A DNA stretch of 10,121 bases from the NCBI GenBank assembly GCA_910577085.1, contig CAJTLE010000103.1, positions 1 to 10,121 on the forward strand, in the 5' to 3' direction. This document shows positions 1 through 5,498 of the stretch, piece after piece. Positions within the stretch are counted from its first letter, which is position 1. Every line of letters starts with the position of its first letter. Below the pieces are notes generated by a model, which made no database searches, had not been told where the DNA came from, and saw nothing but the letters and a program-made list of their open reading frames with translations. The stretch is from an uncultured Allobaculum sp. (GTDB lineage: Bacteria; Bacillota_I; Bacilli_A; Erysipelotrichales; Erysipelotrichaceae). The translations under genes were made by a program, and so were the position numbers.

Positions 1-486
1 TATAATTTGTAAAGATAATATTATACATATCCTGATTTTTCAAGAGGAAAAACAAGTTTTAGCTTTATGTGTGGCTATGTCTTCATTTTGATTAGCGCTT
101 CCTGTGTATATAGTGGGGAAATTAGGATAAAACTCCTTTATTGCCTTGCCGTGCTTTTGAATCCGACAGAACCATCAAATTCTGCAAGGGTTTTGCCGGA
201 CAGGTTGAAATCATCCGTTAAAGATTGGATGATATCCCCTGATTAGAACGTTTACATGTAAAGCAGACAAGTGATTTGATTACCGGGCTGGCGGTTTCTG
301 GTTTCATTCTAATCGTCATCACTCTGTCTATGCCTTTGATTTGCCTGTCTCAGACAAACTGCCAGATCCCGAAATATCAGACTTTAAGCCGATTTGAGCA
401 CTGTAAAAAGTGAATCAATCAACGTACAATTTCCATAAGCGTCATAAGAGCATTGGAAATATGAGAAAGGATGAAAACTTGATCTT
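1..486. other. Gene-poor region upstream of the MATE gene
   Basis: No intact gene with a ribosome binding site is visible here. The first ~130 bases are A/T-rich compared with the rest of the window. Two open stretches look faintly protein-like but lack a start and are bounded by stops: 138-242 on the minus strand (34 codons, reading through ...SLTDDFNLSGKTLAEF...) and 243-413 on the plus strand (56 codons, with a membrane-like segment GLAVSGFILIVITLSMPLIC). They could be remnants of decayed genes or chance. The last 90 bases hold the putative MATE promoter and leader ORF. Confidence 0.4.
402..430 (+). promoter_or_regulatory. Candidate promoter of the MATE gene
   Basis: A -10-like TACAAT lies at 425-430 (5 of 6 matches to TATAAT). 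A weak -35-like TGTAAA lies at 402-407, with a 17-base spacer. It is the best sigma-A-type candidate between the upstream gene-poor stretch and the MATE start, but the -35 is poor, so the assignment is tentative. Confidence 0.35.
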
Positions 487-490
487 ATGA
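461..490 (+). CDS. Possible 9-residue leader ORF overlapping the MATE start
   Basis: An ATG at 461 opens a 9-codon frame reading MRKDENLIL. Its TGA stop (488-490) overlaps the MATE ATG (487-489) as ATGA, the classic layout for translational coupling. The MATE ATG has no Shine-Dalgarno at normal distance: the only candidate, AAAGGA at 466-471, ends about 15 bases upstream and lies inside this small frame. The leader's own ribosome binding site (TTGGAAAT, 453-460) is weak. It may be a real coupling or leader peptide, or chance; nothing else supports it. Confidence 0.25.
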   Translation: MRKDENLIL

Positions 491-1923
491 AAAAAAACAA
501 ATCCGCGAAACCGGATCTTGGAACCGCACCCGTTGGCAGGCTTCTGTTTTCACTGGCGATTCCATGTATTACCGCCCAGATCATCAATGTTCTCTACAAC
601 ATTGTTGACCGGATGTACATCGGCCACATTCCAAACGTCGGCTATGCGGCTCTGACCGGACTTGGCGTTACGATGCCATTGATCACCACCGTTTCCGCTT
701 TTGCGGCACTGGTGTGCATGGGCGCTGCCCCACGCGCTGCGATCTTTTTAGGCCGCAACGATAAAGAAACATCGGAACGGATTCTTTCCGGTTCGTTTAC
801 ATTGCTCGTGATCATCGCTTTGATTCTGACTGTCATTGTTGAACTGTTTGGTCAGAATCTGCTGGTTGCCTTTGGGGCAAGTGAAACCACCCTGCCCTAT
901 GCCTGGAGCTACATCCGGATTTATGCGATCGGAACCATCTTCGTTCAGGTCGCTTTAGGTCTGAACGCGTTTATCAACGCCCAGGGCTACTCCGTGTGGG
1001 GTATGGCAACCGTATGTATCGGTGCGCTGTTAAACATTGTTCTGGACCCAATTTTTATCTTCATGTTTAACATGGGGGTTCAGGGAGCTGCGCTGGCCAC
1101 CATTATTTCGCAGGGTGTGTCCGCCATCTTCGTGCTCTGGTTTTTAAATTCGAAAAATTCCTATCTGCACATCCAGAAGCAATTCATGCGCCTGGACTTC
1201 CGGATTCTTGGTCCATGTCTGGCTTTAGGTCTGTCCCCCTTTATCATGCAGATTACCGAAAGCCTGCTGACCATTAGTTTCAATACCTCTTTGATGCGCT
1301 ATGGCGGCGACTTAGCCGTTGGTTCGATGACCATTCTGTCTTCCATCATGCAGTTTGCGGTTCTTCCGCTGCAGGGATTGTGTCAGGGCGGCCAGCCAAT
1401 TCTGTCCTATAACTTTGGAGCCGGAAACAAAGACCGCGTGCTGCACACCTTCAAGCTGCTGCTGACCTGCTGCTTAACCTATTCCATCAGTATGTGTCTG
1501 CTTTGCGAAATCGCCCCAGGCATGATGGCCCGTATGTTTACCTCAACGCCAGAGCTGATTGAATACACAAGCTGGGCTTTACGTATTTACATTGCCGGCA
1601 TCTGTATCTTTGGTATGCAGATTGCCTGCCAGCAGACATTCGTCTCCCTTGGCAACGCAAAGACTTCTCTGTTCCTTGCGATCTTCAGAAAAATCATTCT
1701 GCTGATCCCATTGATTTACATTCTGCCAATGTTTATCCCGAACAAAGTCTTCGCAGTCTTCCTGGCTGAACCTGTCTCGGATGTCGTTGCTTCCATTACG
1801 ACCGCATTCATGTTCTACCGCTATGCCAAACACAAACTGCCAGCTCTGATTGCCGCCAACAAGGCAACCGCAGATGCTGCCAAAGCAGATGAAGAGGCTG
1901 AAGTCGCTCATCAGGCAGCTTAG
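487..1923 (+). CDS. MATE-family multidrug/metabolite efflux transporter
   Basis: A 478-residue polytopic membrane protein of the multidrug and toxic compound extrusion family. These carriers use a Na+ or H+ gradient to export cationic drugs and metabolites across the cytoplasmic membrane. The sequence shows about twelve hydrophobic segments in two homologous halves (about residues 15-220 and 235-445). The first half has the typical N-terminal LFSLAIPCITAQIINVLYNIVD (abbreviated: LFSLAIP...LYNIVD) near residues 20-41 and the GALLNIVLDPIFIF signature with GVQGAALAT near 179-205. The second half has GQPILSYNFGAGN at 302-314. These patterns resemble the MepA/DinF-type branch. The last ~30 residues are a charged, alanine-rich cytoplasmic tail. 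The start fits the family N-terminus, and no alternative in-frame start exists before an upstream stop. Ribosome binding site spacing is unusual (see the leader ORF). The substrate cannot be told from sequence. The gene stands alone and ends in a strong terminator. Confidence 0.93.
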   Translation: MKKNKSAKPDLGTAPVGRLLFSLAIPCITAQIINVLYNIVDRMYIGHIPNVGYAALTGLGVTMPLITTVSAFAALVCMGAAPRAAIFLGRNDKETSERILSGSFTLLVIIALILTVIVELFGQNLLVAFGASETTLPYAWSYIRIYAIGTIFVQVALGLNAFINAQGYSVWGMATVCIGALLNIVLDPIFIFMFNMGVQGAALATIISQGVSAIFVLWFLNSKNSYLHIQKQFMRLDFRILGPCLALGLSPFIMQITESLLTISFNTSLMRYGGDLAVGSMTILSSIMQFAVLPLQGLCQGGQPILSYNFGAGNKDRVLHTFKLLLTCCLTYSISMCLLCEIAPGMMARMFTSTPELIEYTSWALRIYIAGICIFGMQIACQQTFVSLGNAKTSLFLAIFRKIILLIPLIYILPMFIPNKVFAVFLAEPVSDVVASITTAFMFYRYAKHKLPALIAANKATADAAKADEEAEVAHQAA

Positions 1924-1970
1924 TTCTACCTTCGCTGATCAACGCAAATGAAATTTATCCCAAAACAAAA

Positions 1971-2009
1971 GCAGGCCAGATCCACACCACGGATCTGACC
2001 TGCCTTTTT
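1971..2009. terminator. Bidirectional intrinsic terminator between MATE and the small ORF
   Basis: GCAGGCCAGATCC (1971-1983) pairs with GGATCTGACCTGC (1991-2003) across a 7-base loop, followed by a T run at 2005-2009. Read on the minus strand, the single mismatch becomes a T-G wobble and the stem is followed by TTTTGTTTTG. The hairpin can therefore end both the MATE transcript and the convergent small-ORF transcript. Confidence 0.85.
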
Positions 2010-2162
2010 GTTCTTCAGTTTTGGGTTCGGTTTCTAAGGATACTGGAGTTTTCCAGATTTTTCCACTGATCTGTCTTCCTTTTTTGACGGACCGTTCTCA
2101 GATTCTCTTTTTCTATCTTTTTCAGACTTCTTATCGGCTGAAATTGGTTGTCTGCCTGGATT

Positions 2163-2417
2163 TTATTGATTTTTCGGATCCTCTTTTACCTCGAGACAAT
2201 GAGCAAAAAATTCAAGAAATTCATCCGCGCTCATCACTTTTCTTCGGGTTCCGGTATAAAACGCGAACAAAACCGAATTGGTCGGGGCGCAGCAGTTCAT
2301 ATCGTCAAGCACTTCAAAATGACCGATGCTTTTGAAGAAGCTCTTATCATCCCCTAAATATTCATATTCATGACCTGTAGCCTGTTCGACCTGCAGGATT
2401 GCCTGTTGTTCATCCAT
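2163..2417 (-). CDS. Small hypothetical protein (84 residues)
   Basis: I do not recognise this protein. It is 84 residues long, soluble-looking, acidic at both ends, with no signal peptide or membrane segment. Notable parts are an adjacent cysteine pair (NCCAP, about residues 41-45), a short hydrophobic stretch VLFAFYTGT (about 49-57) and a C-terminal helix-like SADEFLEFFAHCLEV (63-77). The evidence that it is real is a textbook ribosome binding site, AAGGAGGAAA, about 5 bases before the ATG, plus a terminator downstream at 1971-2009 that suits this direction. It is convergent with the MATE gene and lies downstream of the terminated tRNA-Trp unit, so it probably has its own promoter; an inverted repeat at 2449-2473 sits where an operator could be. 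The fold suggests a small alpha/beta domain, but this is only an impression. Confidence 0.72.
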   Translation of the reverse strand: MDEQQAILQVEQATGHEYEYLGDDKSFFKSIGHFEVLDDMNCCAPTNSVLFAFYTGTRRKVMSADEFLEFFAHCLEVKEDPKNQ

Positions 2418-2448
2418 AAGAAATTTCCTCCTTATGATCTTATTTTCG

Positions 2449-2473
2449 CAGACCGCTTCTGGAATCCGGTCTG
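2449..2473. repeat. Inverted repeat upstream of the small ORF
   Basis: CAGACCG (2449-2455) and CGGTCTG (2467-2473) form a perfect 7-base inverted repeat around an 11-base centre, 32 bases upstream of the small gene's ATG. There is no T run on either side, so it is not a classical terminator. It could be an operator or a leader hairpin for the 84-residue protein. A weak -10-like TAAGAT lies just downstream of it on the minus strand. Confidence 0.4.
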
Positions 2474-2625
2474 GAATGCAAAAGAGTAGTTTCTTGTTCA
2501 GCTCAGTTTCCGCTCAGATTTTTCCCATTTCCACACTCACAGTCGTCTGTGCAAGGATGAAAAGAATTCCAGCCAGCTTTTTTGGATCACAATCAGGATC
2601 AGACCAGGAATTGAAAAAACAGCAC

Positions 2626-2656
2626 AAAAAAACGGCACCCCATTTCTGAGATGCCG
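2626..2656 (-). terminator. Intrinsic terminator of tRNA-Trp
   Basis: On the minus strand CGGCATCTC pairs with GGGGTGCCG (9 pairs including two wobbles, 6-base loop), directly followed by a run of seven T. It starts 12 bases after the CCA end of the tRNA, as expected for a monocistronic tRNA transcript. Confidence 0.88.
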
Positions 2657-2668
2657 GAATTTTCTAAA

Positions 2669-2742
2669 TGGCAGGGGTAGCAGGAGTTGAACCCACATCA
2701 ACGGTTTTGGAGACCGTTGTTCTACCATTGAACTATACCCCT
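2669..2742 (-). tRNA. tRNA-Trp (anticodon CCA)
   Basis: The minus strand folds as a full cloverleaf of 74 bases including the encoded 3' CCA. The acceptor stem is AGGGGTA/TACCCCT with discriminator G. The D arm contains GTTCAATGGTAGAAC. The anticodon stem ACGGT/ACCGT carries the 7-base loop CTCCAAA, whose central CCA reads the tryptophan codon UGG. The T arm is GTGGG/CCTGC around TTCAACT. It closely matches known Bacillus-type tRNA-Trp. It supplies tryptophan for translation and stands alone, with its own promoter and terminator rather than in a tRNA cluster. The CCA anticodon together with TGA stops in neighbouring genes indicates the standard bacterial code. Confidence 0.97.
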
Positions 2743-2754
2743 AAGCGCTCGTAT

Positions 2755-2808
2755 ATTCTAACAGACTCACCTGAGAAGTGCAACTCGAAATTTTTTATTT
2801 TTTTCGAG
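2755..2808 (-). promoter_or_regulatory. tRNA-Trp promoter with A/T-rich UP-like element
   Basis: On the minus strand a -35 TTGCAC (2778-2783) and a -10 TAGAAT (2755-2760), preceded by TG one base away, are separated by exactly 17 bases. This would start transcription about 6 bases before the mature tRNA. Directly upstream of the -35 is an A/T tract (2784-2808, AAAAAAATAAAAAATTT on this strand, bounded by CTCG/CGAG), resembling an UP element as seen on strong stable-RNA promoters. Confidence 0.75.
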
Positions 2809-2907
2809 GCGCTTTTCGAAGCGGCGTCTGGCTTGCGACTTGAACAGAATAACGGAAACAATTTAAAAAGGCAAGAAAAACATTCAGAACTTTTTTAGAG
2901 TGGGATT

Positions 2908-2916
2908 TGTTAGAAT
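2908..2916 (+). promoter_or_regulatory. Candidate extended -10 promoter of the aminotransferase gene
   Basis: TGTTAGAAT at 2908-2916 is an extended -10 (TG-N-TAGAAT), 63 bases before the ATG. The matching -35 region (about 2888-2893, AACTTT) is weak, as is common with extended -10 promoters. The same TGTTAGAAT string occurs in the divergent tRNA-Trp promoter about 150 bases away. Confidence 0.45.
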
Positions 2917-2978
2917 GAACACAGTGCACCTGTCGTATGTCCCTGCTGCATATCAGACAGATGCTTTGGAGGTTTTTT

Positions 2979-4166
2979 ATGGACATTGCCAGAAGAATGG
3001 ATTTTTTGCAGACATCGGTCTTTACCGATCTGCGCGCTGAAAAAGAGGAATTTGAAAAGAATACCCGTACCCGGGTGCTGGATTTCACCCTGGGCTCTCC
3101 TGATATCCCGCCTGCCCCTTCGGTCATTCAGACGTTATGCATCGAAGCCAGACATCCAGGCAATTACCGCTATGCGGTAGACCCGCTGCCTGAACTGATT
3201 GAAGCCATTCAGAAATGGTACCAGACCCGTTATCGCGTCCATCTCGAACAGGATGAAATCTGCCTGCTGCAGGGCTCCCAGGAGGCTTTAGTCAACCTGC
3301 CATTGCTTTACTGCAATCCGCATGACGGCATTCTGATTCAGGATCCTTACTATCCTGCCTATGTCGATGCTCCCCACATCGCCCAGGCTGACATCATTTA
3401 CATGCCGCTCAAGGAAGAAAACGACTTCCTTATTGACTTTGATGCGATTGATGAAGAATCCCGCCGCAAAGCCAAAATGATGATCGTCTGCTACCCCAAC
3501 AACCCGACCGGCGCCACGGCTCCGGACTGGTTTATTGAAAAGCTGATCCGCTTTGCTCACGACAATGACATCCTGGTTGTTTATGATAATGCCTATTCCG
3601 ATCTTGTCTTTGAAGGCGAGCCGGGTCAGAGTTTTCTGGCCTTCCCGGGTGCGAGTGAAGTTGGCGTTGAACTGAATTCTTTCTCTAAATCGTATGGCAT
3701 GGCCGGAGCAAGACTTGGTGTTCTTTGCGGCAATAAGGAAGTTATTGCCCAATATAAAAAGCTTAAATCCAATCTGGATTACGGAATCTTCATTCCAGTT
3801 CAGTATGCCGGCATTACGGCCCTGAAAATCGGCAAAGATATTGTCAAGAAGACCCGTGAAACGTATATGGCCCGCCGTGAGCTGATCGAAAAGGAATTTA
3901 CGGCTGCCGGCTGGCCGATTCACCTGCCGGCCGGAACGATGTTTGTCTGGGCAAAAATTCCAGATGAATACGAAGATTCCTACACCTTCGCCAAAGCATT
4001 GCTCAATGACACTGGCATTCTGGTTACTCCTGGCACTGCACTGGGTAAGGAAGGACGCCGATATGTCCGGCTGGCTCTGGTGGTCAACAGCTTCACCATC
4101 CGCCAGGCGGCCAAGCGGCTGATGGAAACCCGCTTCTTTTTAGAACACCAGGACCAGAATCAGTAA
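2979..4166 (+). CDS. Class I/II PLP-dependent aminotransferase
   Basis: A 395-residue cytoplasmic fold-type I pyridoxal-phosphate enzyme that moves amino groups between an amino acid and a 2-oxo acid. Seen: N-terminal substrate loop FTLGSPDIPPAP (about 36-47), the PLP-binding LQGSQEAL (97-104), the cofactor-contact motif YPNNPTGA (172-179), YDNAYSDL with the ring-nitrogen Asp203 and Tyr206, the Schiff-base lysine K237 in SFSKSYGMAGARLG, and the carboxylate-binding arginine in YVRLAL (R364). Length and motifs fit the aspartate/alanine/LL-diaminopimelate aminotransferase group (PatA- or DapL-like); the exact substrate cannot be fixed. The start is at 2979 because GGAGG (2968-2972) sits 6 bases before it; the ATG at 2937 has no such site. 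The gene is monocistronic, divergent from tRNA-Trp and convergent with mscL, sharing a terminator with the latter. Confidence 0.92.
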   Translation: MDIARRMDFLQTSVFTDLRAEKEEFEKNTRTRVLDFTLGSPDIPPAPSVIQTLCIEARHPGNYRYAVDPLPELIEAIQKWYQTRYRVHLEQDEICLLQGSQEALVNLPLLYCNPHDGILIQDPYYPAYVDAPHIAQADIIYMPLKEENDFLIDFDAIDEESRRKAKMMIVCYPNNPTGATAPDWFIEKLIRFAHDNDILVVYDNAYSDLVFEGEPGQSFLAFPGASEVGVELNSFSKSYGMAGARLGVLCGNKEVIAQYKKLKSNLDYGIFIPVQYAGITALKIGKDIVKKTRETYMARRELIEKEFTAAGWPIHLPAGTMFVWAKIPDEYEDSYTFAKALLNDTGILVTPGTALGKEGRRYVRLALVVNSFTIRQAAKRLMETRFFLEHQDQNQ

Positions 4167-4304
4167 GCGTCTTTGCAGGCTTGATCCAATACTCCCTGAA
4201 TACGATATTTAACTCGTGCGCGCCATTTCGAAAGCCGGGTCAGTTTCCTGTCCATTTCGATTTCAAATTTAACCCGATTTCAGGTTGACCCTTCAAATCG
4301 ATAC

Positions 4305-4347
4305 AAAAAAATGGATGACCTTCCATCAGGAAAGCCATCCATTTTTT
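4305..4347. terminator. Bidirectional intrinsic terminator between the aminotransferase and mscL
   Basis: AAAAAATGGATG (4306-4317) and CATCCATTTTTT (4336-4347) form a perfect 12-base stem. The loop holds an inner TTCC/GGAA pairing. A runs and T runs at the stem bases give a U-tract on either strand, so the convergent aminotransferase and mscL transcripts can both end here. Confidence 0.88.
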
Positions 4348-4420
4348 GTTGGTTAGATTTTGTTGGATGAAGTGTGAGAATGGATTCATTCTGGTCAGAA
4401 TCCAAATTTGAAAATCGAGG

Positions 4421-4837
4421 TTATTTCTCTTCTTTCTGGAGCAGGTCGCGGATTTCGGTGAGAAGAACGATCTGTGGGTCTGGTTTTTCTTCTTCTTTTT
4501 TCTCTTCCTCGGCTTTTTTCTTGCCAACAAGAGCTTCGGCTTTGGTTTTCGCTGCATTCATGGCTTTCACCATGCTGAAGACAACAAAGGCAATGATCAG
4601 GAAGTTGATGACTGCCTGTAAGAACGAACCATATTTCAGCTCGGCAGTGCCTACCTTTACAGCCAGATTGGCAATGTTGACCCCGCCGGTGAGCATGCCA
4701 ACCAGAGGCATAATCAGATCGTTAACTAACGAAGTAACAATAGCGGTGAAGGCAGAACCCACGATGATACCAACGGCCATATCCATGACATTGCCGCGGG
4801 AAATGAATTCCTTGAATTCTTCAAAAAATTTCTTCAT
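4421..4837 (-). CDS. mscL: Large-conductance mechanosensitive channel MscL
   Basis: A 138-residue inner-membrane channel that opens under high membrane tension during hypo-osmotic shock and releases solutes; it assembles as a homopentamer. Visible are the N-terminal amphipathic helix (MKKFFEEFKEF), then TM1 with the pore signature RGNVMDMAVGIIVGSAF (14-30, aligning with the E. coli gate region), a periplasmic loop (about 47-68), TM2 (about 70-92), and a cytoplasmic helix. Between TM2 and the final amphipathic helix DPQIVLLTEIRDLL is a long Lys/Glu-rich linker (105-118). Length matches E. coli MscL (136). I chose the ATG at 4837: AAGGAG lies 8 bases upstream, whereas the TTG two codons earlier would be only 2 bases from it. 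The gene lies 54 bases after the CpXC gene on the same strand, so co-transcription is possible, but a promoter candidate overlaps the CpXC stop. Confidence 0.97.
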   Translation of the reverse strand: MKKFFEEFKEFISRGNVMDMAVGIIVGSAFTAIVTSLVNDLIMPLVGMLTGGVNIANLAVKVGTAELKYGSFLQAVINFLIIAFVVFSMVKAMNAAKTKAEALVGKKKAEEEKKEEEKPDPQIVLLTEIRDLLQKEEK

Positions 4838-4864
4838 ATTCAAATCTCCTTGTTTGATGCTTTC

Positions 4865-4895
4865 ATTTTACCGGTTTGTGGGAGTTTGACTTCAA
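4865..4895 (-). promoter_or_regulatory. Candidate mscL promoter
   Basis: On the minus strand TAAAAT (4865-4870) could be a -10 and TTGAAG (4890-4895) a -35, but the 19-base spacer is longer than ideal. It overlaps the stop codon of the upstream CpXC gene. If it is inactive, mscL would be transcribed with CpXC. Confidence 0.35.
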
Positions 4896-5347
4896 AAATA
4901 CCCGACTGTTAGAGGGCCTTCAGGAGATTGAAACCAAATCAGATGATTTTTTGCATCGAAGTCGAAAAGATAGGTGTTCTCGCCGTGTTGTTTGCGCAAC
5001 GCAATCAGAATCGGCAGAACTCGTCTGGGATCAAGCCCCAGATCCAGAATCGAAAAGGCATCCAGAAACTGGGCCGGACTTTTTGTCAAAATGACCTGCC
5101 CTTCCATCCCCTGCGGCAGCGACTGGGCCAGAACCAGACTGAACCGTCGCTTGCCGTCCCGGTAGATCAAAGGATAATCCAGATCAAAAAGCACCTTACA
5201 GCTCTGACACTGATGACGAAAATACGTATGGTCCTTGAGTCGGGAATATTCCAGCGATTTTGCATCTTTGATCAGGTAAGTATCCCGGGCCATGAAAAAG
5301 GAACTGCCGCAGTTTGGACAGGTAAATTCAAAGACTCGTTTTTTCAT
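4892..5347 (-). CDS. CpXC-domain zinc-ribbon protein
   Basis: A 151-residue cytoplasmic protein of the CpXC type, a family of unknown function named for its paired Cys-Pro-x-Cys-like knuckles. The N-terminus reads VFEFTCPNCG with C10 and C13; a second pair, HQCQSC (C47, C50), completes a likely four-cysteine zinc site. After it comes the family-typical LFDLDYPLIYRDGKRRFSLV stretch (about 54-73), then a mixed alpha/beta C-terminal part with no cysteines. The start at 5347 is set by AAAGGAG 5 bases before the ATG; the longer frame from 5401 would run through the terminator hairpin and has no binding site. It lies between the Xaa-Pro aminopeptidase (with a terminator directly in front) and mscL. 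Function is not known; a metal-binding role is inferred from the cysteines only. Confidence 0.82.
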   Translation of the reverse strand: MKKRVFEFTCPNCGSSFFMARDTYLIKDAKSLEYSRLKDHTYFRHQCQSCKVLFDLDYPLIYRDGKRRFSLVLAQSLPQGMEGQVILTKSPAQFLDAFSILDLGLDPRRVLPILIALRKQHGENTYLFDFDAKNHLIWFQSPEGPLTVGYF

Positions 5348-5367
5348 TTTTCTCCTTTCCAGCCACC

Positions 5368-5397
5368 AAAAAGGGGCATCCAAAACGCTGGATGCCC
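5368..5397 (-). terminator. Intrinsic terminator after the Xaa-Pro aminopeptidase
   Basis: On the minus strand GGGCATCC and GGATGCCC form a perfect 8-base stem with an 8-base loop, followed by CTTTTTGG. The T run ends about 9 bases before the Shine-Dalgarno of the CpXC gene. It can end the aminopeptidase transcript, but it would also act as a gate for any read-through into CpXC. Confidence 0.75.
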
Positions 5398-5498
5398 ACA
5401 TTGGATTCCGTTCTGTTTCGATCGGCTGAATTCAGCTCAGATCTCTTTGCTTATTCAAATCTGTCCTGTTTTCAGTCCAGATCACAGCTTTTTTTCGA

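Noticed and set aside
1..25. TATAAT/ATTATA inverted repeat at the left edge
   Set aside because: Six A/T-only pairs in an A/T-rich stretch are expected by chance.
2937..2978. Earlier start for the aminotransferase giving 14 extra residues
   Set aside because: No Shine-Dalgarno precedes 2937, while GGAGG is well spaced before the ATG at 2979, and the extra residues do not fit the family N-terminus.
3288..3923. 211-codon minus-strand frame inside the aminotransferase
   Set aside because: It is the antisense shadow of a gene with all catalytic motifs, and has no ribosome binding site.
4237..4291. Possible hairpin GGGTCA...TGACCC after the aminotransferase
   Set aside because: The pairing is short and interrupted with a long loop; the clear terminator lies just beyond at 4305-4347.
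4838..4843. TTG start two codons before the mscL ATG
   Set aside because: It would lie only 2 bases after AAGGAG; the ATG at 4837 has 8-base spacing and gives the normal MscL N-terminus.
5348..5401. Longer CpXC frame starting at 5401
   Set aside because: It would translate the terminator hairpin and lacks a binding site; the ATG at 5347 follows AAAGGAG.
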